Assembly (NCBI GenBank): GCA_964291475.2 | Contig: OZ220078.1 | Coordinates: 62,001 to 126,000, forward strand | Direction: 5' to 3' | Source: DAOUKH01 sp964291475 | GTDB taxonomy: Bacteria; Chloroflexota; Dehalococcoidia; SHYB01 | DNA length: 64,000 bases | Shown here: positions 8,667-19,142 of the stretch, piece after piece | Layout of the letters: every line of letters starts with the position of its first letter | How positions within the stretch are numbered: the first letter of the stretch is position 1 | Program-made: the position numbers and the translations under genes | Notes under the pieces: generated by a model | Database searches by the model: none | What the model saw: the letters and a program-made list of their open reading frames with translations, nothing else | Told to the model about the DNA's origin: nothing

Positions 8667-9562
8667 GAGGCGGCCTCCGCCTGAAGGGCTTGCCCGATGG
8701 TGGGGTAGTCGAAGGTGAAGCCGAGGGCTTCGAGCCGCTTGGGGAGGACCCGGGTGCCGGCGAGGATGGTCTCGACGGCCATCTGTCCGAAGGCGAGCCG
8801 GACGGCGAACGCCGGCACTGGGAGGAGGGCGGGACGCCGCAGCGCCCGCCCCAGGGCCTTGGTGAACTCGGCGTTGGTGACGGGGTTGGGGGCGACGGCG
8901 TTAAACGCGCCGTCGACGGCGGGGTTGTCGAGGGCGAAGCGGACGGACTTCACGGCATCGTTCAGGTGGACCCAGCTCAGCCACTGGCGGCCACTTCCGA
9001 TCGGCCCACCGAGACCGAGGCGAAAGAGGGGGATGAGCCGGGAGAGGGGGTCGCTCCTCCGGGAGATCACGACGCCGAAGCGGGCGCAGGCGACGCGGAG
9101 GCCCTTCTCCCGCGCGGGTTCGAGGGAGGCCTCCCAATCGGCGGTGAGGTCGGCGAGAAAGCCTTCGCCCCTGCCGCTTTCCTCGTCGAGCACCGCGTCG
9201 CCGCGGTGGCCGTAGATGCCGAGAGCGGAGGCGGAGATGAGCACCGGGGGCGGGGCGTCCATGGCGGCGATGGTCTCGGCGAGGAGCTTGCCCGAGTCGA
9301 TGCGGGCGGCGCGGAGGGCCGCCTTCCGGGCGGCGGACCAACGCTTGGCGGCGATGCTGAGGCCGGAGAGGTGGACGACGGCGTCCACGTTGGCGAGCGC
9401 GGCGGGGTCGAGGTCGCCGTTCGCCGGGTCCCAGAACGCCGCTCCATCGCCTACGGCTTGCCGGTCGCGGACGAGCCGCAGGACGTCGACGCCGGATTGG
9501 GCGAGCGACGCGGTGAGGGCGCCGCCGATGAGCCCGCTCGATCCGGTGACCGCGACCTTCAC
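8663..9562 (-). CDS. TIGR01777 family NAD(P)-dependent epimerase (YfcH-like)
   Basis: 299-aa extended SDR. Start GTG 9562 gives VKVAVTGSSGLIGGAL, with the GxxGxxG nucleotide-binding motif immediately at the N-terminus. Further family features: VDAVVHLSGLSI, ALGIYGHRGD (catalytic Tyr region), CARFGVVISRR and WLSWVHLNDAV. The C-terminal DUF1731-type tail GTRVLPKRLEALGFTFDYP is typical of this family. It lies 5 bp after the SDR at 9568 and overlaps the MaoC gene by 4 bp. The physiological substrate of the family is unknown; a link to cell division or envelope has been suggested for some members. Confidence 0.92.
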   Translation of the reverse strand: MKVAVTGSSGLIGGALTASLAQSGVDVLRLVRDRQAVGDGAAFWDPANGDLDPAALANVDAVVHLSGLSIAAKRWSAARKAALRAARIDSGKLLAETIAAMDAPPPVLISASALGIYGHRGDAVLDEESGRGEGFLADLTADWEASLEPAREKGLRVACARFGVVISRRSDPLSRLIPLFRLGLGGPIGSGRQWLSWVHLNDAVKSVRFALDNPAVDGAFNAVAPNPVTNAEFTKALGRALRRPALLPVPAFAVRLAFGQMAVETILAGTRVLPKRLEALGFTFDYPTIGQALQAEAAS

Positions 9563-9567
9563 GCCGC

Positions 9568-10366
9568 CTACCTGATCCGGTAGCCGCCGTCGACGTTGAT
9601 CGACTGGGCGTGGACGTTGCGGGCGCGCTCGGAGCAGAGGAAGACGACGAGGTCGCCGATGTCCTCCGGGGTCTGGCCGCGGCCCATGGGCACCCGTGAG
9701 ACGGCGCGGCTGTAGATCTCGGCGTCGCCGAGGTCTTCGGGGGTCTCGCCGCGGACGCGGCCGATGTCGTAGATGCCGCTCATCATGTCGGTCATCAGGA
9801 GGCCGGGGAGGATGGCGTTGACATTGATGCCGTGCCGCCCCAGCTTCAGTGCGAGCCCCTGGGTGTAGTTGATGTCGGCGGCCTTGCTGACGCAGTAGTG
9901 GGTGAGGGTGGGGCTGCCCTGGATCCCGCCGATGGAGGCGATGTTGACGATCTTGCCGAAGCCGCGCTCGATCATGTGGTCGGCGACGGCCTCGGAACAG
10001 AAGACCCTGAGACATGAGGTTCACGCGGAGGACGGCCTCCCAGTCTTCGTCGCTGGGCTGGCTTCGGGTCTGCCAGCCGGGCGCGCCGACGACGCCGGCG
10101 TTGTTGACCAGGATGTCGATCTTGCCCATCTCGGCTTTGGCGGCGGCGATGAGCTGGTTGGCGCCGGCGCGGGCGCCCACGTCGGCCTCGACGGCCAGGG
10201 ACCGGCGCCCGAGGGCCCGGACCTCGGCGGCAACGGACTCGGCATTAGCGGGGTCGAGGTCGCCGATGACGACGTCGGCGCCCGCTTCGGCCAGCTTGAG
10301 GGCGATGCCGCGCCCGATGCCGCGCCCGGCGCCGGTGACCGTCGCGGAGAGACCTTGCAACTCCAT
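9568..10366 (-). CDS. Short-chain dehydrogenase/reductase, one frameshift
   Basis: Classical SDR of the 3-oxoacyl-ACP reductase type, about 265 aa once one base is removed. ATG 10366 (MELQGLSATVTGAGRGIG) follows AGGAG at 10373-10377. Motifs: TGAGRGIG cofactor site, DILVNNAGVVG, active-site Tyr/Lys in THYCVSKAADINY, and the C-terminal QSINVDGGYRIR. The frame breaks near 10005-10007: one extra C in the CCC run (plus strand) separates RVNLMSQ from VFCSEAVADHMIERG. The intact halves on both sides and good catalytic motifs suggest a sequencing indel rather than a pseudogene. It heads a three-gene cluster with the epimerase and MaoC-like genes. Confidence 0.85.
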
Positions 10367-10450
10367 TCGTAGCTCCTTCGGGATGGATGGCTCCATCGCT
10401 GGGTGGGTAGCGTAGCAGGGGTAGGGCGGGGCGTCATCATCGGGGAGCGG

Positions 10451-10512
10451 GGCCCTCATCTCGAGCTCCTCCCGAGGGAGACCTTTGTGTAACCCGTCGG
10501 CAAGCTAAAAGA
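10451..10512. repeat. Dispersed repeat fragment in a 415-bp gene-free gap
   Basis: GGGGCCCTCATCTCGAGC is a relic of the repeat seen at 34531 and 2101, and TTGTGTAACCCGTCGGCAAG (10486-10505) recurs at 45341-45360. The rest of 10513-10781 holds no gene that I can support; a possible promoter for the following gene may lie near 10590-10615 but is not convincing. Confidence 0.65.
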
Positions 10513-10781
10513 AGGGTGGCGCTGGGCAGTCTTCCCCTTCCCGGCGCAGGCGAACAGGTGGGAGTCTACTACCGGGCTCGGCTTTTGATACCCTATGCCA
10601 TTATGACTTAGAAGAGTTTCCTTGGAGTCCTCGGCTGCTTCGGCTTGGCACCTAGGCTGCGCATCAACCACCGCTGGCTTGGGGCTGACCTCCGACCGCG
10701 CCAGGGTCACGGTCCCGCCCTGGGTCGCCCGCCGTCCTGCAGAACGAGGCTGCACAGCAGGAGATTCACAAAGGAGAGACT

Positions 10782-11560
10782 ATGCGTCGGAAGGAAACAA
10801 GGGCTCGGCTCAACGTACGCCAGAACGCTACAATCGCCCACCTTATCCTCGCGTCGCTCCTGTTCCCAATGGTCGTGCTCGTTGCCGTATCCGGCGGGCT
10901 CTTCCTGTCCGGTATTGAAGGTTCGTATCGAATCGAGGCCATCGCTCCGCCCCACGACGCGGCTATCGACGTCACATCCCCAGAACTGGAAGTGGATGTC
11001 AAGACCCTGTTGAGGGACGCCGACATCGGGCACTCCTTCAAGAGCCTCCGGATTGAGGAAACAGTGGTGGCGCCGGGGCCGGAAGGCACTCTGAGGAAGC
11101 CGCCTCGAACGGGCATCAAGAGAAGGAAGAGGCGGCCCATGACCACGACCACGACCATGACCACGATTCCCCGAAGCCTGCAGAATCCCAAGAGGCCGAA
11201 GAGCCGGCCTACGATCACCACGCTGACCACACAACCGGCTTACAAGACCCACTTTCGCGTCACGGTTAGTCCTGACGGCGACGTTGCAATCGAGAAGCGC
11301 ACTCCGGACCTACAGAGACCCTCATCGGCCTGCACCGGGGAGAAGCGGAGGCCCCCTTCAAGTACCTCCAGTACGGCATGGCAGTTGGACTGCTGTGCGT
11401 CCTTGCGCTCGGTCTCTCCATGGGACTCAGCCATAGGCAGTTGGCTGGCCTACCGCGGGCGGCAGCAATAGGACTGGTCCTGTTCGTGGCTCGCGGCGGT
11501 GCCGTAAGCCTGATGCCGGTCACCAGTGCCGGGGATCTGGTAGGAGCCCTCCCCTTGAGA
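10782..11560 (+). pseudogene. PepSY-TM-like membrane protein with His-rich loop, multiply frameshifted
   Basis: Start ATG 10782 with GGAGAG just upstream. The product begins with a transmembrane segment (ATIAHLILASLLFPMVVLVA) followed by an extracytoplasmic part. The frame changes near 11085, where an alternating HDHDHDHDHD tract and EEPAYDHHADHTTG are then read, changes back before KTHFRVTVSPDGDVAIEKR (about 11250), and changes again near 11310 to give ETLIGLHRGEAEAPFKYLQY and a second transmembrane segment (GMAVGLLCVLALGLSMGL). The TM-PepSY-like loop-TM layout resembles PepSY-associated proteins; the His tract suggests metal binding. With at least three shifts and no clean stop, the gene is probably broken; the 3' end is approximate. 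Confidence 0.6.
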
Positions 11561-11563
11561 CGT

Positions 11564-12891
11564 CTAACGGCTGGTGAAGCGCCAGGAGGCGATCTTGAGG
11601 GCGGGGACGCGGTTGACGGAGAAGAACTCGCGGACGAGCTTGGTGTCGGCGGCGATGGCGTCGACGCGGTTGAGGGCTTCGAGGTAGCTCTCGGTGAAGC
11701 GGAGGTCGCGTACGGGGCCGACGACCTCGCCGTTTCGATGAGGAAGCAGCCGTCGCGGGTCATGCCCGTCATGTGGACGGTGAGGGGATGCACCACGCGG
11801 GTATACCAGAAGCGGGTGATGAGGAGTCCGCGCCGGACGGAGGCGACGAGATCGTCTCTGGAGGCGTCGCCGGGGGCGAGGAACATGTTCCGGGGCACCG
11901 GCCCCATCGAGTAGCGGGCGGGCAAGGCGTGCCCGGTCGGTTCGGCGCCGGCCTTCGCCGCGGTGTGGCGGTCGTGGACGGGGGAAACGGCAACGCCGCC
12001 GCGCACGAGGTCGACCCGCCGCGCGGGTGCGCCCTCGGCGTCGAAGGGGCGCGGCATGCCGGCGGGGTCGAGCGGGTCGTCCCAGATGGAGACGTTGGCG
12101 CCCATGACGGCCTCGCCGAGCTTGCCGGACATGAAGCTGCGCCCCTCCTCGACGGCCAAGCCGCCGAAGCCGACGTAGCCGAGGAAGTCGAGCATGTCGC
12201 TGACGGCGAACTCTCCGAGCACGACCTCGTAGTCGCCGGGCGGCAGGGCCTTGGGGGCGCGGCCCGCGACCGCCTTCGCCGCCGCCTCATCGGCGAGGGC
12301 TTCGGCGTCGATGTCGCCCACCCGCGTGGAGAGCTGGCCGGCGTGGCCCGAGGCGTCGTCGTCCATGAGGACGGCCATGAGGTCGGCGCTCGTGCCGGAG
12401 TGGAAGACGAAGAGGCCCTCCGAGTTCGCCACGGCCGCGCCGTGGGTGCCGGTGCGGAAGGCGCCGGCGGCGGTGAGGCTGGCGTCGGCCGCCTTGGCGG
12501 TGATCGTCCGCACCTCGGCGGCGCGCTGCATGGGGCCGTACTCGGCGGTGTCGACGTCGTAGCCGCCGACGGGCGGCGTCGCCGCCGGTGCGGGCAGCGG
12601 CAGGTACCGGTCGGAGTCGGGGAGGGTCTGCGCGATCGCTTGGGCCTGTTCGGCGGCCTTCTCCACGCCGCCGTCGCTGAGGTCGTTGGTGGCGGCCTCG
12701 CCCCACCGCCGCCCCACCCCGACGCGCACGGAGAGCGCGGCGCTTCGCGCGCTCACGTTCTGGTGGACCTCGTTGTTGGCGAAGCGGGTCAGCGAGTCAT
12801 CGGTGAAGCGCACCGAGACTTCCGCGGGGAGTCCGCCAACGGCGGCGAAGACGCGGTCGGCGAGGCGCTTGGCGTCGGACTGCATCGTCAT
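11564..12891 (-). CDS. TldD/PmbA family protein, PmbA (TldE)-like, one frameshift
   Basis: TldD/TldE form a heterodimeric protease that trims modified or unfolded peptides; the TldE/PmbA subunit lacks the zinc site. About 442 aa from ATG 12891 (MTMQSDAKRLADRVFAA). Family features: RFANNEVHQNVSARS, TDDSLTRF and the C-terminal VHPLTVHMTGMTRDGCFLIE. No HExxxH motif is present, favouring the PmbA side. A one-base deletion in the TTT run at 11733-11735 (AAA in the gene) breaks the frame; restoring it joins FLIE to NGEVVGPVRDLRFTESY and ends SWRFTSR at 11564. No TldD partner is in the window. The error-prone homopolymer makes a sequencing indel likely. Confidence 0.85.
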
Positions 12892-13030
12892 GGCTTCGGC
12901 GTCCGGGGCTGCTTCCGCAAAAGGCGGGAGGAGCGGGCAGCCCTCAATGGGCGCTCGCGCGCCCGGCGGCGCCCCCCGCCCCTTCAACATCCCAAGAGGA
13001 GGACAGGCTGGAGGGCGGCCGCGAGGGAGG

Positions 13031-13062
13031 GCGAAAAGATGCGCCACCCGCGAGGGGTGGCG
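13031..13062 (-). terminator. Rho-independent terminator after the 66-aa gene
   Basis: Nine-bp perfect stem GCGCCACCC/GGGTGGCGC (13040-13048 with 13054-13062), 5-nt loop, followed on the minus strand by ATCTTTTCG. It separates the small gene at 13119 from the PmbA-like gene. Confidence 0.8.
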
Positions 13063-13118
13063 CTATCGAAAGAGGTTGGTACAGGCGGCGCCGGAGGCGC
13101 CGCCGAGTTCGGATGCGG

Positions 13119-13319
13119 TTAGCCCTTCTTCAGGAGCGGCAGACCGGTGCGTTCGTTTTCCACAACCACGTAACCTGACGGCAGGGCGTCGATGGCGTTC
13201 GAGCCGGCAGTACCTGCGAAGTAGAAGATCGTCTGCTGCTGCCCGCCCTTCAGTGTGACGTCCTTGGAGTGGAGGTAGTAGGTCTTCCCTGATTTCTTGC
13301 TCACAGTGCTGTAGGCCAT
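13119..13319 (-). CDS. Conserved small protein, 66 aa
   Basis: MAYSTVSKKSGKTYYLHSKD opens the protein; LKGGQQQTIFYF and VVENERTGLPLLKKG follow. The pattern KxGKTYYLHxxxVxLKxGxxQTIYFF...GYxVVENxRTGLPLLKK is one I recognise from unannotated small proteins in several bacterial phyla; no function is known to me. No transmembrane segment or cysteine pair is present; the protein is basic and predicted to be beta-rich. It is monocistronic, with its own terminator at 13031-13062. No gene is seen in the 160 bp upstream (13320-13479). Confidence 0.8.
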   Translation of the reverse strand: MAYSTVSKKSGKTYYLHSKDVTLKGGQQQTIFYFAGTAGSNAIDALPSGYVVVENERTGLPLLKKG

Positions 13320-13479
13320 TTAGCCCCCCTCGTAGGCTTCATGAGTCTCCTAGGACTCAAGTTGACCGTAATCCTAGCATACCGTGTCCATACCCGTAAA
13401 TCGCCGAATTATGACGACCAGCGCGGCGTAGAGGACCTCCTCATGCAACTGAAGGGGGCTTCTGTTGCCGCCCGCGGCC

Positions 13480-14720
13480 CTAGACAATTAACGCCGCGGG
13501 GATTTCGAGCAGGCGGCGTACCTCGGCGAGGAATTCCGCGCCCTGCGCGCCGTCGGCGACGCGGTGGTCGAGCGACAGGGTGATCCGCATGAGGTCGGCA
13601 ACTTGCACCTGGCCGTCGCGGACGACCGGCGTCGGGGTCACCGCGCCGACGGCCAACGCCGCCGCCTGCGGCGGGGTGATGATGGCGGTGAACTCCTCGA
13701 CGCCGTACATCCCCAGGTTGGTGACGTTGAAGGTCGCGCCGGTGTACTCCTCCGCGGAGAGCTTGCCGTCCCGGGCGCGGGCCACCAGCGCCTTTGTCGC
13801 CTGAGCGATGGCGCGGAGCGTCAGGGTGTCGGTGTCCACGATGGCGGGCGCGACGAGGCCCGTCTCCAGGGCGATCGCCATGCCGATGTTGACCCGCTGC
13901 TTCACGTCGATGCCGGCGTCGGTGTAGCTCGCGTTCATCAACGGATGCTTCACCAAGGCCATGGCGCACGCCTTCAGCGCCATGTCGTTGAAGCTGATCT
14001 TCTCGTCGGGGAGGGCCGCGTTGAGCTGTGCGCGGAGGCGGGCGGCGTCGGTCATGTCGACGGCGGCGGTGAGATAGACGTGCGGGATGTTCTGCTTGGA
14101 GAAGGACATGCTCCGCGCGATGGCGTCGCGCATCTTGCTGAGAGCGACGACCTCGCCGCGTTTGGCCCGGCGACGGGGGCGGAGACTGCCGGCGCCGCAG
14201 GGGCGGGCGCGGCGGGAGCCGCTTCGGGCGCCTTAGCGGCTCCGGCGGCGAAATCGGTGACGTCCTTCTTGGTCACGCGGCCGTTGGGGCCGGTGCCCGG
14301 AACGGCGGCGATGTCGATGCCGAGCTTCTGCGCCTCGCGCTTGGCCAGGGGCGAGGCTTTCACCTCGCCGCGGGCGGCGGGGGCCGGGGCGGGGGCAGCC
14401 GGGGCCGCCGCGGGCGCAGGGGCGGCGGCCGGGGCCTTCGCCGGGGCCGCTTTCGGAGTCGGCCGCTCCTCGAGTTTCTCGTCGGCCCCGCCGATCACGG
14501 CGATGATCTCGCCGACGGGGACGGTGGTCCCCTCGCCGATCAAGGTCTGCCGAAGGACGCCGGAGTCGAAGGCTTCTATTTCGACGACGGCCTTGTCGGT
14601 CTCGATTTCGGCGATGATGTCGCCCGAGGCGACCTCGTCGCCTTCCCGCTTGATCCACCGCACAAGGGTGCCTTCCTTCATGTCGAAACCCATCTGCGGC
14701 ATGATGACGTCGGTGGCCAT
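13480..14720 (-). CDS. pdhC: Dihydrolipoamide acetyltransferase E2 (2-oxoacid dehydrogenase complex), one frameshift
   Basis: Core of the pyruvate/2-oxoacid dehydrogenase complex; transfers the acyl group from lipoyl to CoA. ATG 14720. Domains: lipoyl domain (residues about 1-75) with the lipoylated Lys in EIETDKAVVEIEAF; Ala/Pro-rich linker; peripheral-subunit-binding domain around ASPLAKREAQKLGIDIAAVPGTG; catalytic domain ending in SLDHRVADGAQGAEFL with the active-site His and Asp. The frame breaks near 14161-14168: adding one base joins the linker to KRGEVVALSKMRDAIARSM. Because E1 and E3 next to it are intact, an indel error is likely. It is the last gene of the lipA-lpdA-pdhA-pdhB-pdhC operon. 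Confidence 0.93.
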
Positions 14721-14753
14721 GCTTGCGGCTCCTAGCGCCTCCGTAGAGGCGTG

Positions 14754-15725
14754 CTACATGATTGAGTGGACGGCGTCCACGACGCGCCGGGCGTCGGGAA
14801 TCGCCGCCATTTCGAGCGTCTTGTTATACGGCATCGGCACTTCTTCGCCGGCGACCCGCGCCACCGGGGCGTCGAGGGAATCGAAGGCGTCGGTCATGAT
14901 CGAGGCGGTCACCTCGGCGCCGAAGCCGCCGCTCTTCCAGCCCTCTTCGACGACGACGGCGCGGTTCGTCTTCATCACGGAACCGGCGACGGTCGCGGTA
15001 TCCAAGGGGCGGAGGGAGCGGAGGTCGACGACCTCGGCGTCGATACCCTCGGCCGCCAGCGTCTCGGCCGCTTCCAGCGCGATGGGGACCATGCGCAGGT
15101 AGGCGACGATGGTGACGTCGGCGCCGGGGCGCTTGACGTCGGCGGCGCCGAAGGGAACGGCGTACTCCTCCTTTGGCACGGGACCCTTAGCGCCGTAGAG
15201 GAGGGAGTGTTCGACGAAGATGACGGGGTCGTTCTCGGCGAGGGCGGTCTTGAGCATGCCGCGGGCGTCGTAGGGCGTCGCGGGAGCGACGACCTTGAGG
15301 CCGGGGACGTTGGCGTACCAGTTCTCCAGGTTCTGGGAGTGCGTCGCGGCGAGCTGGGCGCCCCCGCCGCTGACCGTCCGGATGATGAGAGGGACGGAGA
15401 GCTGCCCGCCCGACATGTAGCGGAGCTTGGCGGCCACGTTCACGATCTGGTCGGAGGCGAGCAGGCTGAAGTTGATCGTCATGAGCTCGACGATGGGGCG
15501 CAGGCCGGCGAGCGCGGCGCCGATACCCGCACCGACGAGCACGGATTCGGCGATGGGCGAGTCCTTGACGCGGTCCTCGCCGAACTCGTGGACGAGGCCC
15601 TTGGTCACGCCGTAGGCGCCGCCGTAGAAGCCGATGTCCTCGCCCATGAGAAAGACGCGCTCGTCGTTGATGAGCGCCTCGCGCAGCGTCTCCCGTATGG
15701 CGTCCCGGTAGGTTAGATCGGGCAA
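14754..15725 (-). CDS. pdhB: Pyruvate (2-oxoacid) dehydrogenase E1 component, beta subunit
   Basis: 323-aa transketolase-fold subunit that with E1-alpha decarboxylates the 2-oxoacid on thiamine diphosphate. MPDLTYRDAIRETLREAL, VFLMGEDIGFYGGAYGVTKGL (helps bind ThDP through the Glu) and DSPIAESVLVGAGIGAALAGL are characteristic; the C-terminal transketolase domain carries VVVEEGWKSGGFGAEV. Start ATG 15725 lies 30 bp after the E1-alpha stop. Substrate may be pyruvate or a branched-chain oxoacid; sequence alone does not separate these, and the lipA/lpdA context fits either. Confidence 0.94.
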   Translation of the reverse strand: MPDLTYRDAIRETLREALINDERVFLMGEDIGFYGGAYGVTKGLVHEFGEDRVKDSPIAESVLVGAGIGAALAGLRPIVELMTINFSLLASDQIVNVAAKLRYMSGGQLSVPLIIRTVSGGGAQLAATHSQNLENWYANVPGLKVVAPATPYDARGMLKTALAENDPVIFVEHSLLYGAKGPVPKEEYAVPFGAADVKRPGADVTIVAYLRMVPIALEAAETLAAEGIDAEVVDLRSLRPLDTATVAGSVMKTNRAVVVEEGWKSGGFGAEVTASIMTDAFDSLDAPVARVAGEEVPMPYNKTLEMAAIPDARRVVDAVHSIM

Positions 15726-15755
15726 CGCACTGGCTCCTCTTCCACGGCCGCCGTT

Positions 15756-16733
15756 CTAGTCGGCGTGGATGTCACGGTATAGCTCGTCCAATTCCGGTTC
15801 GGGGCTCTCGTTGGCGAAGGCGACCGCCGCGTTGACTTCCTCCTCGACGTCCGCCTTGATCGCGTCGATCTCGCCCTGGGAGGCCATGCCGCTCTCAAGC
15901 AGCTCGGCCCCGAACCGCGTGATGGGGTCCTTCTTCTTCCAGACCTCCTCTTCCTCTTTGTCGCGGTAGGCGACGGGGTCGGCCATGGAGTGACCGCGGA
16001 AGCGGTAGGTGATGGCTTCGAGGAAGAACGGCCCGCCGCCGCCCCGTGTGTACTCGACGGCTCGCCCCATGGCTTCGTAGACGGCGAGCACGTCCATGCC
16101 GTCGACGCGCTCGCTGGGAATTGCGAAGGCGTCGGCGAGGCGGTGCATCGATCGGCCGGCGTGGGCGCGCTCGACGCGGGTGCCCATCCCGAAACCGTTG
16201 TTCTCGAGGAGGAAGATGACGGGCAGGTCCCAGAGGGCGGCGAGGTTGAAGGACTCGTGGAACTCGCCCTCGTTGACCGCGCCGTCGCCGAAGATGCAGA
16301 GGCAGAGGCGGTCTTCCTTCTTGCCGGCGAGCGCCAGCCCCGTGGCGACGGGCATCATGCCGCCGACGATGGCGTACCCGCCGAGGAAGCCCTTGGAGGC
16401 GTCGAAGAGGTGCATCGAGCCGCCCTTGCCCTTGCTGGTGCCGGTGGCCCGCCCGAAGAGCTCCGCCATGAGCCGCTTGGTGTCGAGGCCGCGGGCGATG
16501 GCGTGGCCGTGCTCGCGGTAGTGGCTGACGATGTAGTCCTGGGGTGCGAGGCGTGCGAAGGCCCCGGCGGCGATGGCCTCCTCGCCGATGTAGAGGTGCA
16601 GGAAGCCGCCGATCTTGGCCCGTCCGTACCACTCCGCGCAGCGCTCCTCGAAGCGCCGGATGAGCGTCATCGTCCGGTAGAAGTCGAGGGCGAGCTCCTT
16701 ACTGACGGATTTCTCTTCCAGTGTTGTCACCAT
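15756..16733 (-). CDS. pdhA: Pyruvate (2-oxoacid) dehydrogenase E1 component, alpha subunit
   Basis: 325-aa ThDP-binding subunit. The cofactor motif GDG-x(~27)-N is seen as FGDGAVNEGEFHESFN...LPVIFLLENN; the phosphorylation-loop equivalent YRFRGHSMADPVAYR and GKGGSMHLFD are also present. MRRFEERCAEWYGRAKIGGFL-like N-terminal sequence (RRFEERCAEWY) matches bacterial PDH E1-alpha. ATG 16733, 50 bp after lpdA. Complex partner of the downstream pdhB and pdhC products. Confidence 0.95.
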   Translation of the reverse strand: MVTTLEEKSVSKELALDFYRTMTLIRRFEERCAEWYGRAKIGGFLHLYIGEEAIAAGAFARLAPQDYIVSHYREHGHAIARGLDTKRLMAELFGRATGTSKGKGGSMHLFDASKGFLGGYAIVGGMMPVATGLALAGKKEDRLCLCIFGDGAVNEGEFHESFNLAALWDLPVIFLLENNGFGMGTRVERAHAGRSMHRLADAFAIPSERVDGMDVLAVYEAMGRAVEYTRGGGGPFFLEAITYRFRGHSMADPVAYRDKEEEEVWKKKDPITRFGAELLESGMASQGEIDAIKADVEEEVNAAVAFANESPEPELDELYRDIHAD

Positions 16734-16783
16734 GTCCCGGCCTCCGCGGGATGCCGGCCTCGGGGCCGGCTCGTCGTCGCCGG

Positions 16784-18152
<1,369 letters not shown>

Positions 18153-18169
<17 letters not shown>

Positions 18170-19040
18170 GTAGCTCCCTCCGCCGCTGTTCGGGGGCGGC
18201 CGTGTGCTCGTGGGCGTGGTACGAGCTTCGCACCAGGGGGCCGGACTCGACGTGGGCGAAGCCCATGGCGAGTCCGACGGCCTTCAGTTCGTCGAATTCC
18301 TCCGGCCGGTAGAACCGGTCGATCTTGATGTGCTTCTCGGTGGGGCGCAGGTACTGGCCGATGGTGAGCACGTCGACGTCGGCCTCGCGAAGGTCTGCCA
18401 TTGTCTGGATGATCTCGTCCTTGGATTCACCCATGCCGGCGATGACGCCGGACTTGGTGGTCATGTCGGGAGCCCAGTCCCGGACCTGGGCGAGCAGCTC
18501 GATCGAGCGCCGGTAGTCCCCCTTGGGGCGGACGCGGGGGAAGAGGCGTTCGACGCTCTCGATGTTGTGGTTGAGGATGTCGGGCTGCTCGTCGACGACG
18601 GCCCGGAGGGCGTCGCCCTGGTAGTCCGGGATGAGGACTTCGACGCGGCAGCCGGGGGCGCGCTCGCGGATGCGGCGGATGGTCTCGACGTAGACGGACG
18701 CGCCGCCGTCGTCGAGGTCGTCGCGGTTGACCGAGGTGACCACGGCGTGTCGCAACTGCATCGCCTCGACGGCGGAGGCGACGCGGAGCGGCTCCATGGG
18801 GTCGAGGGCGAGAGGCTTGCCGCTGGTGACCGCGCAGTAGGCGCAGGCGCGGGTGCAGATGTCGCCGAGGATGAGGAAGGTCGCCGCGCCGTTCTCCCAG
18901 CACTCACCGATGTTGGGGCAGCGGGCCTCTTCGCAGATGGTGTGGAGTCGGCGCTCCCGCATGACGCCCACAATCCGCCGGTAGTTTTCGCCTCCGGGGA
19001 AGCGGACTTTGAACCAAGGCGGGAGCCTCCGCTCGGTCAC
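18153..19040 (-). CDS. lipA: Lipoyl synthase
   Basis: Radical-SAM enzyme that inserts two sulfurs into protein-bound octanoate, supplying the lipoyl group for the E2 encoded downstream. CEEARCPNIGEC holds the auxiliary-cluster cysteines and CTRACAYC the radical-SAM CxxxCxxC; the C-terminal SSYHAHE corresponds to the RSSYHA motif with the serine ligand. I choose GTG 19040 (VTERRLPPWFKVRFPGG, 295 aa) because GGAGG lies at 19051-19055, 10 nt upstream; an ATG at 19106 is also in frame. First gene of the pdh operon. No lipB or lplA is seen nearby. Confidence 0.95.
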
Positions 19041-19096
19041 GTGCTTGGCGCCTCCAAACGCGACAGGGCTCGGCTGCGTGTAAAGCCGTTGGGCCG

Positions 19097-19102
19097 AGTA
19101 TA
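19097..19102 (-). promoter_or_regulatory. Putative -10 element of the lipA-pdh operon
   Basis: TATACT on the minus strand about 57 bp upstream of the GTG start of lipA. It would place transcription start near 19090, inside the alternative longer reading frame, which supports the GTG 19040 start. No good -35 is visible. Confidence 0.45.
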
Positions 19103-19142
19103 GCACGGCGGCCCGTTCCGACCGGTTTGAGGGGTGGCGGGG

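Noticed and set aside
11773..13122. Plus-strand open frame of 449 codons opposite the PmbA-like gene
   Set aside because: Gly/Val/Asp/Arg-rich mirror frame, no domain; the minus-strand protein carries the family motifs.
13341..13479. Possible small gene between the 66-aa gene and pdhC
   Set aside because: The only open frame lacks a ribosome site and any family pattern.
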